From assembly GCA_964583335.1 (NCBI GenBank), contig CAZOVG010000004.1:1-64000 (forward strand): a DNA stretch of 64,000 bases, in the 5' to 3' direction. Made by a program: the position numbers and the translations under genes. How positions within the stretch are numbered: position 1 is the first letter of the stretch; the number at the start of each line of letters is the position of its first letter. This document shows positions 40,401 through 48,853 of the stretch, in pieces. Source of the DNA: JAGNKE01 sp964583335 (GTDB taxonomy: Bacteria; Pseudomonadota; Alphaproteobacteria; Micavibrionales; Micavibrionaceae). A model generated the notes under the pieces. That model worked only from the letters and a program-made list of their open reading frames with translations, ran no database searches and was not told where the DNA came from.

Positions 40401-42008
40401 TTATTTCCCGTTCCAAGATTGGATCAGGGCTGTGTATGGAAGAATTATGCGGTCCTTGTAATTTTGTTGCTCCGCCGAGAGGTTGAACAAAAGTTCCAAC
40501 GTGCCCGAGTTTTGGTTTCCCCGAATGAAATGAAGAATATCGTTGTTTCCGGTGTCTATAAAGACACAGTCGGGCGTTATGAGCGCGGCTTGCGCGTCGC
40601 GCCAGTTCAAAAAGGCACGGGTAAAGCGCAAGACCGATAGCGGGCTGGTTTCCTGTTGATCAACGCTCAGGCTTGGATGGGTTGACGGAATGGGTAGCCA
40701 TGGTTCGCTTACGGAGAAACCACAGAACGCCGCCTTTTCCGTCCATGGCATCGGGGTGCGGCAGCCGTCGCGGCCCTGCCAATGGGGCCAGGTTTCTTTC
40801 GCCCACGGGTCTTGGAGTTTTTCAAAGGGGATTTCGGCTTCGGGCAGGCCGAGTTCCTCTCCTTGATAAAGGAATAATGTGCCAGGCAGGCAGAAGAGGA
40901 GGGCCAGCAGCATCTTCGCCTGTTCCGGGTTATATTTGAATGATTCGTGCCAACGGCTTGCGGCGCGCACGACGTCATGGTTGGAAAAGGCCCAGCCGGG
41001 CCAGCCGGGTTGAGGGTATTCGGCGGTTTGAGCGGCTAAGAAATTTTCGACGGGTTCGCGGATCATGCTGGCGGTCAACGTCTTGAGCGTTCCGGACATC
41101 ATATGGGTATTGTATGTGCAATTCAGGCGTTTATCGCCTGAGGTATAGATATGCGCGAGACGGTCAGGATGATCGTCGCCGATTTCGCCGACTGTAAATG
41201 TTCCGGGGTATTTATCCATCAGGGCGCGCAGGCGTTCAAGGAAGGTAAGATTTTCGGGTTGCGATTTATCGTATAAATGCTGCTGCGCCGAGTAGGGTAC
41301 ATCCTTTTCGAACTGCGTTGCGAAGGGGACGCCTTCGGTGCGAGGCGGGTTATCGCGAAGCAGCCGATCGTGAAAATAAAAGTTTACGGTATCGAGACGG
41401 AACCCGTCCACGCCCAGATCGAGCCAGAAGCGCGCGATGTCCAGCGCTTCGGCTTGAACTTCGGGATTGTGATAGTTCAGGTCGGGTTGTTCCTTGAGGA
41501 AGTTGTGCAGGTAATATTGCCCGCGCGTTTCATCGAAGGTCCATGCGGAGCCGCCAAAGACGGAGACCCAGTTGTTTGGTGGAATTTTTGCTCCGTCGGG
41601 AGCGGTTTTCGGATCGGCCCAAACATACCAGTCCGCGTAGGGATTTGTTTTATCCTTGCGGCTTTCCGCGAACCACGGGTGCGTGTCTGAGGTGTGGGAG
41701 AGTACCAGGTCGATGAGAATTTTGAGGTTCAAGCCGTGTGCCCTGTTCAGAAGGCTTTTGAAATCCTCCAGTGTGCCGAAGAGCGGATCGACATTACGGT
41801 AATCGGACACATCGTAGCCGAAATCCTTCATCGGGGAGGGGAAGAAGGGGCTGATCCAGATTCCGTCCACGCCCAGAGAGGCCACATATTCAAGGCGGGA
41901 GATTATTCCCGGCAGGTCGCCGATGCCGTCTGCGTTTGTATCTTGAAAGCTGCGCGGATAGATCTGGTATATTACGGCGTGACGCCACCAGTCGTCAGCG
42001 TCAGACAT
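40401..42008 (-). CDS. Alpha-glucosidase, glycoside hydrolase family 13
   Basis: A 535-residue GH13 enzyme that releases glucose from alpha-glucosides such as maltose or isomaltose. Conserved regions are DLVLSHTSDTHPWF, GFRLDTVNF (nucleophile Asp), TVGEIGD (acid/base Glu) and FSNHDVVR (transition-state Asp). It begins DDWWRHAVIYQIYPRSFQDTNADG (in part), typical of oligo-1,6- or alpha-1,4-glucosidases. No signal peptide, so it is cytoplasmic. ATG 42008 overlaps the end of the phzF-like gene by 8 bp, implying coupling. Linkage specificity cannot be read reliably. Confidence 0.93.
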   Translation of the reverse strand: MSDADDWWRHAVIYQIYPRSFQDTNADGIGDLPGIISRLEYVASLGVDGIWISPFFPSPMKDFGYDVSDYRNVDPLFGTLEDFKSLLNRAHGLNLKILIDLVLSHTSDTHPWFAESRKDKTNPYADWYVWADPKTAPDGAKIPPNNWVSVFGGSAWTFDETRGQYYLHNFLKEQPDLNYHNPEVQAEALDIARFWLDLGVDGFRLDTVNFYFHDRLLRDNPPRTEGVPFATQFEKDVPYSAQQHLYDKSQPENLTFLERLRALMDKYPGTFTVGEIGDDHPDRLAHIYTSGDKRLNCTYNTHMMSGTLKTLTASMIREPVENFLAAQTAEYPQPGWPGWAFSNHDVVRAASRWHESFKYNPEQAKMLLALLFCLPGTLFLYQGEELGLPEAEIPFEKLQDPWAKETWPHWQGRDGCRTPMPWTEKAAFCGFSVSEPWLPIPSTHPSLSVDQQETSPLSVLRFTRAFLNWRDAQAALITPDCVFIDTGNNDILHFIRGNQNSGTLELLFNLSAEQQNYKDRIILPYTALIQSWNGK

Positions 42009-42801
42009 GGATGGAGCCTTCGAGGTAGATGACGGCGCGGCCTGAAATTTCAACGCGGCCGTCGGGGGTCAGGACGCAGGTCAGGTCGCCGCCGCGAGCG
42101 GAGAGTTGTTTGGTTTTTAACTCGGTCTTGGCGAGTTTGGCGCTCCAGTAAGGGGCGAGCATGCAGTGGGTTGCGCCCGTTACGGGGTCTTCGTCTATGC
42201 CGTATTGCGGCGCGAAGAAGCGGGATACGAAATCAACGCCGCCTGTCCCCGGCGCAGTGATGACGAGGCCGACGACGTTTTCCAGCGTGTTGATAGCCGG
42301 GATGTCAGGTTTAAAGTTTTGCACTTCCGCGGCATCGCCCAGAACGGCGCACCATGCGCCTTGGCTTTTGAGCACAGTTTGCGCTTTTTGCCCGATGATC
42401 TTTTCGATTCTTTCGTGATCCGCGCCGGATTGCACCTCGTAAGGCCAGAGCGGGAAATCCATGGTCAGGCCGCGTTTCGAGCGTACGACGTTGAGTATGC
42501 CGGAGCGGGTTTCGAAGCTGATTTTATCATGTTTGTAATTCATTAATTCGAAAATCGCGAAGGCGGCCGCCAGAGTCGCGTGGCCGCAGAGGTCGATTTC
42601 TGAAGCGGGGGTGAACCAGCGGAGGTGGAAGATATCGCCTTTGGGCACGAAGAAGGCGGTTTCGGAGAGGTTGTTCTCCATCGCGATCTTACGAAGGGTT
42701 TCGTCGGGCAGCCATTCATCCAAAGGGCAAACGGCGGCAGGATTGCCGCCGAAAACCTTATCTGTAAAGGCGTCTATCTGCCAGAGCGCCTGCCTTGTCA
42801 T
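42001..42801 (-). CDS. PhzF-family isomerase/epimerase-like protein
   Basis: A 266-residue member of the PhzF family (diaminopimelate-epimerase fold). Signatures are QIDAFTDKVFGGNPAAVCPL, ENNLSETAFFVP (with the catalytic Glu), WFTPASEIDLCGHATLAAAF and DEDPVTGATHCMLAPYW. Outside phenazine clusters these proteins have mostly unknown substrates. It is translated ahead of and overlapping the glucosidase gene; a metabolic link is not evident. Confidence 0.9.
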   Translation of the reverse strand: MTRQALWQIDAFTDKVFGGNPAAVCPLDEWLPDETLRKIAMENNLSETAFFVPKGDIFHLRWFTPASEIDLCGHATLAAAFAIFELMNYKHDKISFETRSGILNVVRSKRGLTMDFPLWPYEVQSGADHERIEKIIGQKAQTVLKSQGAWCAVLGDAAEVQNFKPDIPAINTLENVVGLVITAPGTGGVDFVSRFFAPQYGIDEDPVTGATHCMLAPYWSAKLAKTELKTKQLSARGGDLTCVLTPDGRVEISGRAVIYLEGSIHV

Positions 42802-42809
42802 CGTGTCCG

Positions 42810-43376
42810 CTATTTCTTTGCCGCGTCTGCCGCAACCGTCATGCTGACGATCTTGGTGGGGTTGGCAGGGGGTTCGCCTACGGCTGCGGCGTCGATAAAC
42901 TCCATGCCGCTGGTCACCTGGCCTACGACAGTGTACTGGCCGGTCAGTGTTCTGCAGCCCTGATCATCGAAGCAGATGAAAAATTGCGAGTTCGCGCTGT
43001 CGGGTTGATAGGTGCGGGCCATGCCGACCGTTCCGCGTTTGTACATGTAGTTGCTGAACTCGGCCGGGAGGTCGGGATAATCGGAACCACTCATGCCCGT
43101 TCCTGTCGGATCGCCGGTCTGGGCCATGAAGCCACTGATCACGCGGTGAAAGATCAGGCCGTTATAAAAGCCCTCGCGTGTGAGTTTGCGAAGGCGCTCG
43201 GCGGCCTTGGGGGCGATGTCTGGCAGAAGCTCAATCACCACGGCGCCGCCGGTGGAAACTTCCAGGTTGATTGTGTTTTCCGGATCTGCGGCTTTCGCCG
43301 GCTGAATTGATGCGCTCATAATGCAGATGCTCCCGATTGTCAGTGCGATTGCCTTCAGAATTGTCTTATTGTTCAT
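42810..43376 (-). CDS. Exported cyclophilin-type peptidyl-prolyl isomerase
   Basis: A 188-residue cyclophilin with a signal peptide (MNNKTILKAIALTIGSICIM, cleaved near AKA-AD), so it acts in the periplasm. Core motifs are FYNGLIFHRVISGFMAQTGDPTG (in part), EFSNYMYKRGTVGMAR, SQFFICFDD and GQYTVVGQV. Start 43376 follows AAGG closely; an upstream frame to 43445 is not used. It is encoded 8 bp upstream of the PhzF-like gene, so the three genes to 40401 may form an operon. Confidence 0.93.
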   Translation of the reverse strand: MNNKTILKAIALTIGSICIMSASIQPAKAADPENTINLEVSTGGAVVIELLPDIAPKAAERLRKLTREGFYNGLIFHRVISGFMAQTGDPTGTGMSGSDYPDLPAEFSNYMYKRGTVGMARTYQPDSANSQFFICFDDQGCRTLTGQYTVVGQVTSGMEFIDAAAVGEPPANPTKIVSMTVAADAAKK

Positions 43377-43490
43377 CCTTAACACCCTTGAACGAGTTGG
43401 AAACAGAACTCCCATAGTCCTGCCACAGGGAACGGCGGAAAGCAAGCGCAGGTCTGATGGCAGGGCCCAGGTTTTTTTGAATATTGAGAA

Positions 43491-43751
43491 TTATACGAGC
43501 GAGCCGACGAGAATCTTCTCGTCTTCGGGTTGATCGACTTTCAACGGGGCGTAGTGCGAGTCGATAATGTCCTTCACGGAGTCGCTGCACGTGCCGCAGT
43601 TGTACCCCAAGCCTTCGGAGCAACGGGTGTGGATTTCTTCAGCGAATTCAGCGCTTACGCCGCAGGCCGAAAGACAAACAGCCTCAGGCCTTTTGGACAG
43701 CTCATCCAATATGTCCGATGTCGTAATGCCGCGGCAAAGGCAGACGTACAT
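43491..43751 (-). CDS. bfd: Bacterioferritin-associated ferredoxin
   Basis: An 86-residue BFD-like [2Fe-2S] protein. Cys4 and Cys6 in MYVCLCRGI and the later CGTC pair bind the cluster; two extra Cys (VCLSACG) precede. In characterised bacteria Bfd reduces ferric iron in bacterioferritin to release it. It has about 20 residues after the last cluster Cys beyond the usual end. The start lies 50 bp from a Fur-box-like palindrome, and bfr is encoded about 0.8 kb away, which fits iron-regulated mobilisation. Confidence 0.92.
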   Translation of the reverse strand: MYVCLCRGITTSDILDELSKRPEAVCLSACGVSAEFAEEIHTRCSEGLGYNCGTCSDSVKDIIDSHYAPLKVDQPEDEKILVGSLV

Positions 43752-43802
43752 TGCTGAAACTCCTAATTTTATTCACAAAAGGGGCTATAGACCTCTGGTT
43801 AT

Positions 43803-43851
43803 AGTGATAATCATTATCACTGTCGGGCTTTTAATGCAAGTCATTCTCATT
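43803..43851. promoter_or_regulatory. Two Fur-box-like operators between bfd and a divergent gene
   Basis: AGTGATAATCATTATCACT (43803-43821) is a perfect 19-bp palindrome close to the classical Fur consensus GATAATGATAATCATTATC. A second, weaker site AATGCAAGTCATTCTCATT (43833-43851) follows 11 bp later. The pair lies in the divergent gap between bfd and the gene at 43942 and could control both. Confidence 0.8.
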
Positions 43852-43941
43852 CGTGGCTTCATTTTCTACAAACTCTTTTTGCAATCAGGGTGCGGCGGCG
43901 TATATGCTGGTGTTGTCTGTTTTTCTGGGAAAGGTGCGGCG

Positions 43942-44502
43942 ATGAGCGCTCATTCTGGTCTGTGTCTCCGGTTTCGTTCTTTTGGGCGGTTAATGGCTCT
44001 GGTTGGCGTTTTTTGCCTTTTTGGGGGTATTTATGCTCCGTGCGCCATGGCCCAAAAGAAAGAGAACGGGGCAAAGATTTATCACGTTCCTCCCTCAAAG
44101 ATTAAGGCGCACATCGAGAAGACGAAGGGGCGTAAAAGAGTCCTGTTTATCTGGCGCTCGGACGATGAGTTCAGCCGCCGGTTTTTGCCGGAATATTCCA
44201 CGCTGGAAAAGGCCAGTCCCGGGACTGTGATTTCCATCGCCACCGATAAAACGCCCGTTCAGGTTATGAAGTATCTTAATTCAATCGGTGAGCAGGACCT
44301 TAGAACATTGGTCGTCAAAAGAGCTATGGGCGATGAACTCAATTCTGTTCTTGCTGAATTGGGCGTCAAGCCTTTCAAAGAATATCCGCTTGTTGTCACT
44401 CTTGATGAGAACAATGCCGTGCAGGCTCAAGGTAAGCTTTTTGTCGATTATGTCGTCGATTATTTATTTCAGGATCAAAACAGAAAAGTTCAGGCCCCGT
44501 AG
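43942..44502 (+). CDS. Exported protein, possible thioredoxin-like fold
   Basis: A 186-residue protein with signal peptide (hydrophobic about 14-34, cleaved near CAMA-QK). The mature part has RKRVLFIWRSDDEFSRRFLPEY, then strands and helices, ending in EYPLVVTLDENNAVQAQGKL, in the order of a thioredoxin-like or DUF4174-like domain but without a CxxC pair. AAGG lies 9 nt before the ATG. It shares the Fur-box region with bfd, so iron-regulated expression is likely. Function unknown. Confidence 0.72.
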   Translation: MSAHSGLCLRFRSFGRLMALVGVFCLFGGIYAPCAMAQKKENGAKIYHVPPSKIKAHIEKTKGRKRVLFIWRSDDEFSRRFLPEYSTLEKASPGTVISIATDKTPVQVMKYLNSIGEQDLRTLVVKRAMGDELNSVLAELGVKPFKEYPLVVTLDENNAVQAQGKLFVDYVVDYLFQDQNRKVQAP

Positions 44503-44508
44503 GGCCTG
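44491..44508. terminator. Hairpin between convergent genes
   Basis: CAGGCCC and GGGCCTG pair around CGTA, overlapping the stop codon of the gene ending at 44502 and lying just past the bfr stop. Flanking A/T tracts are weak, so termination strength is uncertain. Confidence 0.5.
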
Positions 44509-44513
44509 ATGTC

Positions 44514-45005
44514 TTATGCTTTTTCTGCGTCCAGCGGGCTTTCGGAATTGAGCTGGATATAGTTCTGAATTCCCATCTGCTTGATCATGTTGAGCTGGGT
44601 TTCGAGATAGTCCACGTGGCCTTCTTCGTCGGCCAGAATTTTGGCGAAGAGGTCGCGGGAGACGTAATCCTTCACCTTTTCGGCGTAGGCGACGGCCTCG
44701 CGGTAGGTTTTAACGCCGTCCAGCTCCAGCTTGAGGTCGCATTCCAGGACTTCCTTGACGTTTTCGCCGATCATCAGCTTGCCGAGGGATTGCAGGTTCG
44801 GGATGCCGTCCAGAAACAGGATGCGCTGGATCAAGGTGTCCGCGTGCATCATTTCCTCGATCGATTCCTTATATTCGTGCTTGCCGAGTTTGGTGATGCC
44901 CCAGTTGTCGAGCATGCGGGCGTGGAGGAAGTACTGGTTCACCGCCGTGAGCTCCTTTTTCAGGGCATCGTTCAGCAGTTCGAGGATTTTTTTATCGCCT
45001 TTCAT
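44514..45005 (-). CDS. bfr: Bacterioferritin
   Basis: A 163-residue haem-containing ferritin that oxidises and stores iron in a 24-mer. The di-iron ligands are all in place at E. coli numbering: Glu18, Glu51, His54, Glu94, Glu127 and His130; the haem ligand is Met52 (IEEMMHAD). Compared with E. coli Bfr, Glu59 of RILFLDG context is Gln (DTLIQRILF), which is not a ligand. It is encoded 15 bp after purB on the same strand and convergent with the Fur-box-controlled gene. Confidence 0.97.
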   Translation of the reverse strand: MKGDKKILELLNDALKKELTAVNQYFLHARMLDNWGITKLGKHEYKESIEEMMHADTLIQRILFLDGIPNLQSLGKLMIGENVKEVLECDLKLELDGVKTYREAVAYAEKVKDYVSRDLFAKILADEEGHVDYLETQLNMIKQMGIQNYIQLNSESPLDAEKA

Positions 45006-45020
45006 GGCATGCTCCGTTTT

Positions 45021-46319
45021 TTAGGCTAACGCCCGTTTGAGGATCAATTCGATGTTCTTTGTGTAGTGGTTGTAGTCGAATATGGCATCGAGAGATTTTT
45101 TGTCAAGTTTTTCAGTTACTTGAGAATCAGTTTCAAGCGCATCACGGAGTTTGAGCGTGCCCTTGCTTTCCCAGACCTTCATGGCGCTGGCCTGCACGAT
45201 GCGGTAGGCGTCCTCGCGGCTGATGCCCGCCTGCGTCAGGGCGAGCAGGACGCGCTGGGAGAAGACGAGGCCGCCCATTTTCTCCAGATTGTCCATCATG
45301 GTTTCGGGATAGACGAGGAGCTTGTCGATCACGGCGGCGAGGCGCACGAGCGCGAAGTCGAGCGTAACGCAGGCGTCGGGGCCGATGTTGCGTTCCACGG
45401 AGGAGTGCGAGATGTCGCGCTCATGCCAGAGGGTGACGTTTTCCATCGCGGGGATGACCATCGAGCGCACGAGGCGGGCGAGGCCGGTCAGGTTTTCGGT
45501 GAGGATCGGGTTGCGCTTATGCGGCATGGCCGACGAGCCTTTTTGGCCGGGGGAGAAAAACTCCTCCGCCTCGCGGACCTCGGTTCGTTGCAGATGCCTA
45601 ATTTCAGTGGCGAGGTTTTCGACCGAGCTGGCGATCACGCCCAGAGTCGCGAAGAACATGGCGTGGCGGTCGCGGGGGATGACCTGCGTCGCGACGGTTT
45701 CGGGTTTGAGGCCCATTTTTTCGCCGATATAGGCCTCGATCTCCGGGGCGACGGTGGCATAGGTTCCGACCGCGCCGGAGACGGTGCAGACAGCGATTTC
45801 CTCGCGCGCGGCTTCGAGGCGTTTGCGGGCGCGTTTGAAGGCGGCATAGTGGCCCGCCAGTTTCAGGCCGAAGGTGGTGGGTTCGGCGTGGATGCCATGC
45901 GAGCGGCCGATGCAGAGCGTGGCCTTATGTTCCTGCGCCCGGCGTTTGAGGGCGGCCAGAAGATTGTCGATATCCTCCAGCAGCAGGTCGGCAGCCTGAG
46001 TCAGTTGTTTGGAGAAACAGGTATCGACCACGTCGGAGCTGGTCATGCCCTGATGCACGTAGCGGCTTTCGGGGCCGACGAATTCGGCGACGGAGGTGAG
46101 GAAGGCGATGACGTCATGTTTGACCTCGGCCTCGATCTCGTCGATGCGTTTGATGTCGAAATTGCCCTTTTCGCGGATGGCCTTCGCGGCGCTTTGCGGG
46201 ACAACGCCCAGTTCGGCCATTTTCTCGGTGGCGAGGGTTTCGATCTCCAGCCAGATTTTAAAGCGGTTCTCCGGCTCGAAAATGTCGGCCATCGGCTTGC
46301 GGGTGTAACGCGGAATCAT
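45021..46319 (-). CDS. purB: Adenylosuccinate lyase
   Basis: A 432-residue fumarase/aspartase-superfamily enzyme that acts twice in purine synthesis. It begins MIPRYTRKPMADIFEPENRF and has TSSDVVDTCFSKQL, the GRSHGIHAEPTTFG segment (catalytic His) and the signature GQKGSSAMPHKRNPI with the catalytic Ser loop. Start 46319 is chosen by comparison with family N-termini; the frame extends upstream to 46394. It lies 10 bp downstream of the DUF1287 gene. Confidence 0.97.
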   Translation of the reverse strand: MIPRYTRKPMADIFEPENRFKIWLEIETLATEKMAELGVVPQSAAKAIREKGNFDIKRIDEIEAEVKHDVIAFLTSVAEFVGPESRYVHQGMTSSDVVDTCFSKQLTQAADLLLEDIDNLLAALKRRAQEHKATLCIGRSHGIHAEPTTFGLKLAGHYAAFKRARKRLEAAREEIAVCTVSGAVGTYATVAPEIEAYIGEKMGLKPETVATQVIPRDRHAMFFATLGVIASSVENLATEIRHLQRTEVREAEEFFSPGQKGSSAMPHKRNPILTENLTGLARLVRSMVIPAMENVTLWHERDISHSSVERNIGPDACVTLDFALVRLAAVIDKLLVYPETMMDNLEKMGGLVFSQRVLLALTQAGISREDAYRIVQASAMKVWESKGTLKLRDALETDSQVTEKLDKKSLDAIFDYNHYTKNIELILKRALA

Positions 46320-46329
46320 GTTCTTTCTT

Positions 46330-46929
46330 TCATTCCAGTGCGGGGGCGTAGCGGTAATGCCCCGTGATTGTATAGGAGAAAAGCATATCTTCAAGCACGG
46401 TTCCAGCCCCGATATTGTGGACGATCAGGGGGCGGAGGCCGTCAGCGGACCTTTCGCCCGTCACGATGCCGATATGGGGCAGGCTGCCCGTGGTTTTGAG
46501 GTTCCAGGTCACAAGGTCACCGGTTTGATAGTCGCTTGGGTTTTGGGTGACGGGCAGGGATTGGCCATGGCGGGCCAAAAAGACCTGTAAATTCGGGACG
46601 CGGCGGTGGTCGATGTTGGTGTCGGGGGATTTGAGTCCCCAGAGTTTGGGGTATTTGGCGAAATTCGCCTTCATATCCTCGTGTACCTTGACCTGCAGGT
46701 CGATGCCCAGAGCGCGGTAGGCGCGGACGATCACGTCGGTGCAGACGCCCAGATGGGCGGGGACGTCGCCGCCGGGGTAGGGGATTTTGAAGTAGCTTCC
46801 GTCATAGGTCACGCGGGTTTTGGTCTGTTCGAGCCCGGAGGCTGACAGTTTATCTGCGAATGAGCGATCGGCGCGGGCGGGCGCGGAGAGGCATAGGACG
46901 GCAACGGCGATGATCAGGAGTAGGCGCAT
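46330..46929 (-). CDS. Exported DUF1287-family protein
   Basis: A 199-residue protein with signal peptide MRLLLIIAVAVLCLSAPARA. The mature part matches DUF1287, an NlpC/P60-like group: the putative catalytic Cys is in HLGVCTDVIVRAYRALGIDLQ, followed by IDHRRVPNLQVFLARHG, QTGDLVTWNL and LPHIGIVT (putative His). The function of this family is not established; a cell-wall amidase or peptidase role is inference. It lies between the L,D-transpeptidase-like gene and purB. Confidence 0.87.
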   Translation of the reverse strand: MRLLLIIAVAVLCLSAPARADRSFADKLSASGLEQTKTRVTYDGSYFKIPYPGGDVPAHLGVCTDVIVRAYRALGIDLQVKVHEDMKANFAKYPKLWGLKSPDTNIDHRRVPNLQVFLARHGQSLPVTQNPSDYQTGDLVTWNLKTTGSLPHIGIVTGERSADGLRPLIVHNIGAGTVLEDMLFSYTITGHYRYAPALE

Positions 46930-46947
46930 GGGGCGTTTAAAGACGGG

Positions 46948-47724
46948 TTATTTCTGAGCGACCTGTACGTAGCTGGTGCCCATCGGGGCCATCGCATCGG
47001 CGGCAAAGGCGTACTGGCCGCCCTTGACGCTGACTTCGGGTGGCGTGCGGGCGAGTTCAAACAGGTCGTAGCCTTCCTTAAGGTTCACCCAGAAGGGATA
47101 CCATTCAGAGTAAAGGCGCATGGCCATTTTCTGTTCGGTCATCTGGAAGGGGAAGATGTGGACAGGCACGGTTTTCTGGCCGTTTTTCAAGCTTTCCTCG
47201 ACCAGCAGGTAGATTTCACCGATGTGGGCGTCGGTCATAGCGAAGCAGCCCTTGGAGACGCAACTGCCGTGTACCATCAGGGCGCTGCCGGTGCGGCCCA
47301 GAGAGCGGTCGTAATCATTGGGGTAGCCGAGGTTGAAGGAGAGGTAGTATTTGCTGTTCGGGTTCAATTGCCCGGCGCTGACGCTATAGAAGCCTTCGGG
47401 GGCTTGGAGATCCCCCTCTTTTTCCTTGGGTCCGAGGGCGCCGGAGGCGCGGCAGATCGGGTAGGTGCGGTAAAGGTCGTACTGGCCGGTATTCCTGTTT
47501 TGCATCCAGACTTCCATCTGCATCTCGGATTTAAAGGCGCGGACGTAGACGGGATCGCCGATCTGGAGCCCTTGTTTGGCGAGGCGGGCCTCAAGCTGGG
47601 GGCGAGTCTTGTAATGGACGTATTCGAGAGGGGTGAATTTACGGGTTTTGCTGTGCTGGCATCCGGTCAGCAGGACGAGCGCCAGAACAGACATCAATAT
47701 CCTTGTAAACACAGGGCGACGCAT
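46948..47724 (-). CDS. YafK-type L,D-transpeptidase-like lipoprotein
   Basis: A 258-residue protein with lipobox LTGC (VLLTGCQHS), so it is probably a lipoprotein. The YkuD domain (about 65-200) contains the catalytic motif MVHGSCVSKGCFAMTD, with His and the nucleophile Cys in SKGC. Related YafK/DpaA enzymes detach Braun lipoprotein from peptidoglycan. It is encoded 18 bp upstream of the DUF1287 gene, giving a small cell-wall pair. Confidence 0.9.
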   Translation of the reverse strand: MRRPVFTRILMSVLALVLLTGCQHSKTRKFTPLEYVHYKTRPQLEARLAKQGLQIGDPVYVRAFKSEMQMEVWMQNRNTGQYDLYRTYPICRASGALGPKEKEGDLQAPEGFYSVSAGQLNPNSKYYLSFNLGYPNDYDRSLGRTGSALMVHGSCVSKGCFAMTDAHIGEIYLLVEESLKNGQKTVPVHIFPFQMTEQKMAMRLYSEWYPFWVNLKEGYDLFELARTPPEVSVKGGQYAFAADAMAPMGTSYVQVAQK

Positions 47725-47833
47725 GAAGACCTAACACCTCTTTTTCGGGGCTTATTGCCCTTGTTATTGTCACTCTGCGCTCATTCTATACGGTTTTTTG
47801 CCGGGGGCGCAGTCTTTTTATTTTACTCTATTT

Positions 47834-48544
47834 TCACATAAGCCCTTCAGATTTCAGGCTGGTGTGGCCCTTGCGGGCGATAATAATATGGTCATGAATG
47901 ATTATGTTAAAAGTTTTGGCAGCCTGAACGATTTCCCGGGTCATGTCAATATCGGCCTGCGAGGGCTTGGGGTCGCCGCTGGGGTGGTTGTGGACAAGGA
48001 TCAGGGCCGTCGCGCCCAGTTCCAGAGCCCGTTTCATGATTTCCCGGGGGTAGGCGGGGGTGTGGTCTACGGTTCCCGATTGCTGGATTTCGTCGGCAAG
48101 GAGTTCATTCTTCTTGTTTAGGAATATAATTCTAAAATGTTCGCGGATTTCGTGGGCCATCGTCGCGCGGCAGTAGTCCAGAAGCTTGGCCCATGAGTTC
48201 AGGACCGGTTTTTCGGCGATTTCCTGTTTCAAGATACGGTGGCCGAGTGCCGTCACGGTTTTGAGGGCTACGGCCGTGTTTTCGCTGATGCCCTCGATCT
48301 TTATAAGGTCGGTGACAGAGGCGTTCATGACCGCCGGAAGGCCGCCGAACGCCTGAAGCAGGGTTTTGGCCAGCGGTTTGACGTCGCGCCGGGGGATGGC
48401 CTGAAACAGCAGGAGTTCGAGCAATTCGTAGTCGGCCAGCGCATCGGGGCCGGATTTCAGGAAACGGGCGCGCAGGCGGGCCCGGTGGCCCGCGTAATGC
48501 GGCGGTGCGGCAGATTCATCGGATTCCGGTGCTAATTTTGACAT
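47834..48544 (-). CDS. radC: RadC-family JAB1/MPN protein
   Basis: A 236-residue RadC. The JAMM metal motif reads LVHNHPSGDPKPSQADIDMT in the C-domain, and a helix-hairpin-helix-like N-domain (LIKIEGISENTAVALKTV) precedes it. Despite the name, a DNA repair role is doubtful in most bacteria and the function is open. It is encoded near map, in the order common in alphaproteobacteria. Confidence 0.93.
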   Translation of the reverse strand: MSKLAPESDESAAPPHYAGHRARLRARFLKSGPDALADYELLELLLFQAIPRRDVKPLAKTLLQAFGGLPAVMNASVTDLIKIEGISENTAVALKTVTALGHRILKQEIAEKPVLNSWAKLLDYCRATMAHEIREHFRIIFLNKKNELLADEIQQSGTVDHTPAYPREIMKRALELGATALILVHNHPSGDPKPSQADIDMTREIVQAAKTFNIIIHDHIIIARKGHTSLKSEGLM

Positions 48545-48690
48545 GGCAAGCCCCTGTTTTAACGCCTATTTTTCTGTTTTTTGTTGTGGTGCAAAAAAAA
48601 TCCTGAGTCCAGCCACATTCCCTAATATTTTATTCATATTTTACCGATATTCTGGACGCAGTCAGGTCCTTTTACGTGTGGGGAAATATT

Positions 48691-48849
48691 ATGTCCGAAC
48701 TCAACAGAAACGAAACGATCCAAGCCTTCGCATCCGCAGCGTCGTTGCTGATCGACCAGTATATCGCCAGCGAGCGTTTGGGGTGGGACGGCCATGTTTC
48801 GGCTCTTCCGGTGTCCAATTCCTCCGGCAGAATCCGTAAAGCTTGCTAA
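48691..48849 (+). CDS. Small hypothetical protein (52 aa)
   Basis: An ATG at 48691 opens a 52-residue frame, MSELNRNETIQAFASAASLL then IDQYIASERLGWDG, ending RIRKAC before TAA 48847. It lies between radC and map, in a 309-bp gap, on the opposite strand from both. GGGG lies 9-12 nt upstream and the codon use matches the genome. No known family; no membrane segment. The upstream 146 bp are AT-rich and could hold a promoter. Confidence 0.5.
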   Translation: MSELNRNETIQAFASAASLLIDQYIASERLGWDGHVSALPVSNSSGRIRKAC

Positions 48850-48853
48850 AACC

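Noticed and set aside
45066..46367. A 433-codon plus-strand open frame opposite purB
   Set aside because: Same pattern of shadow composition; purB is complete on the other strand.
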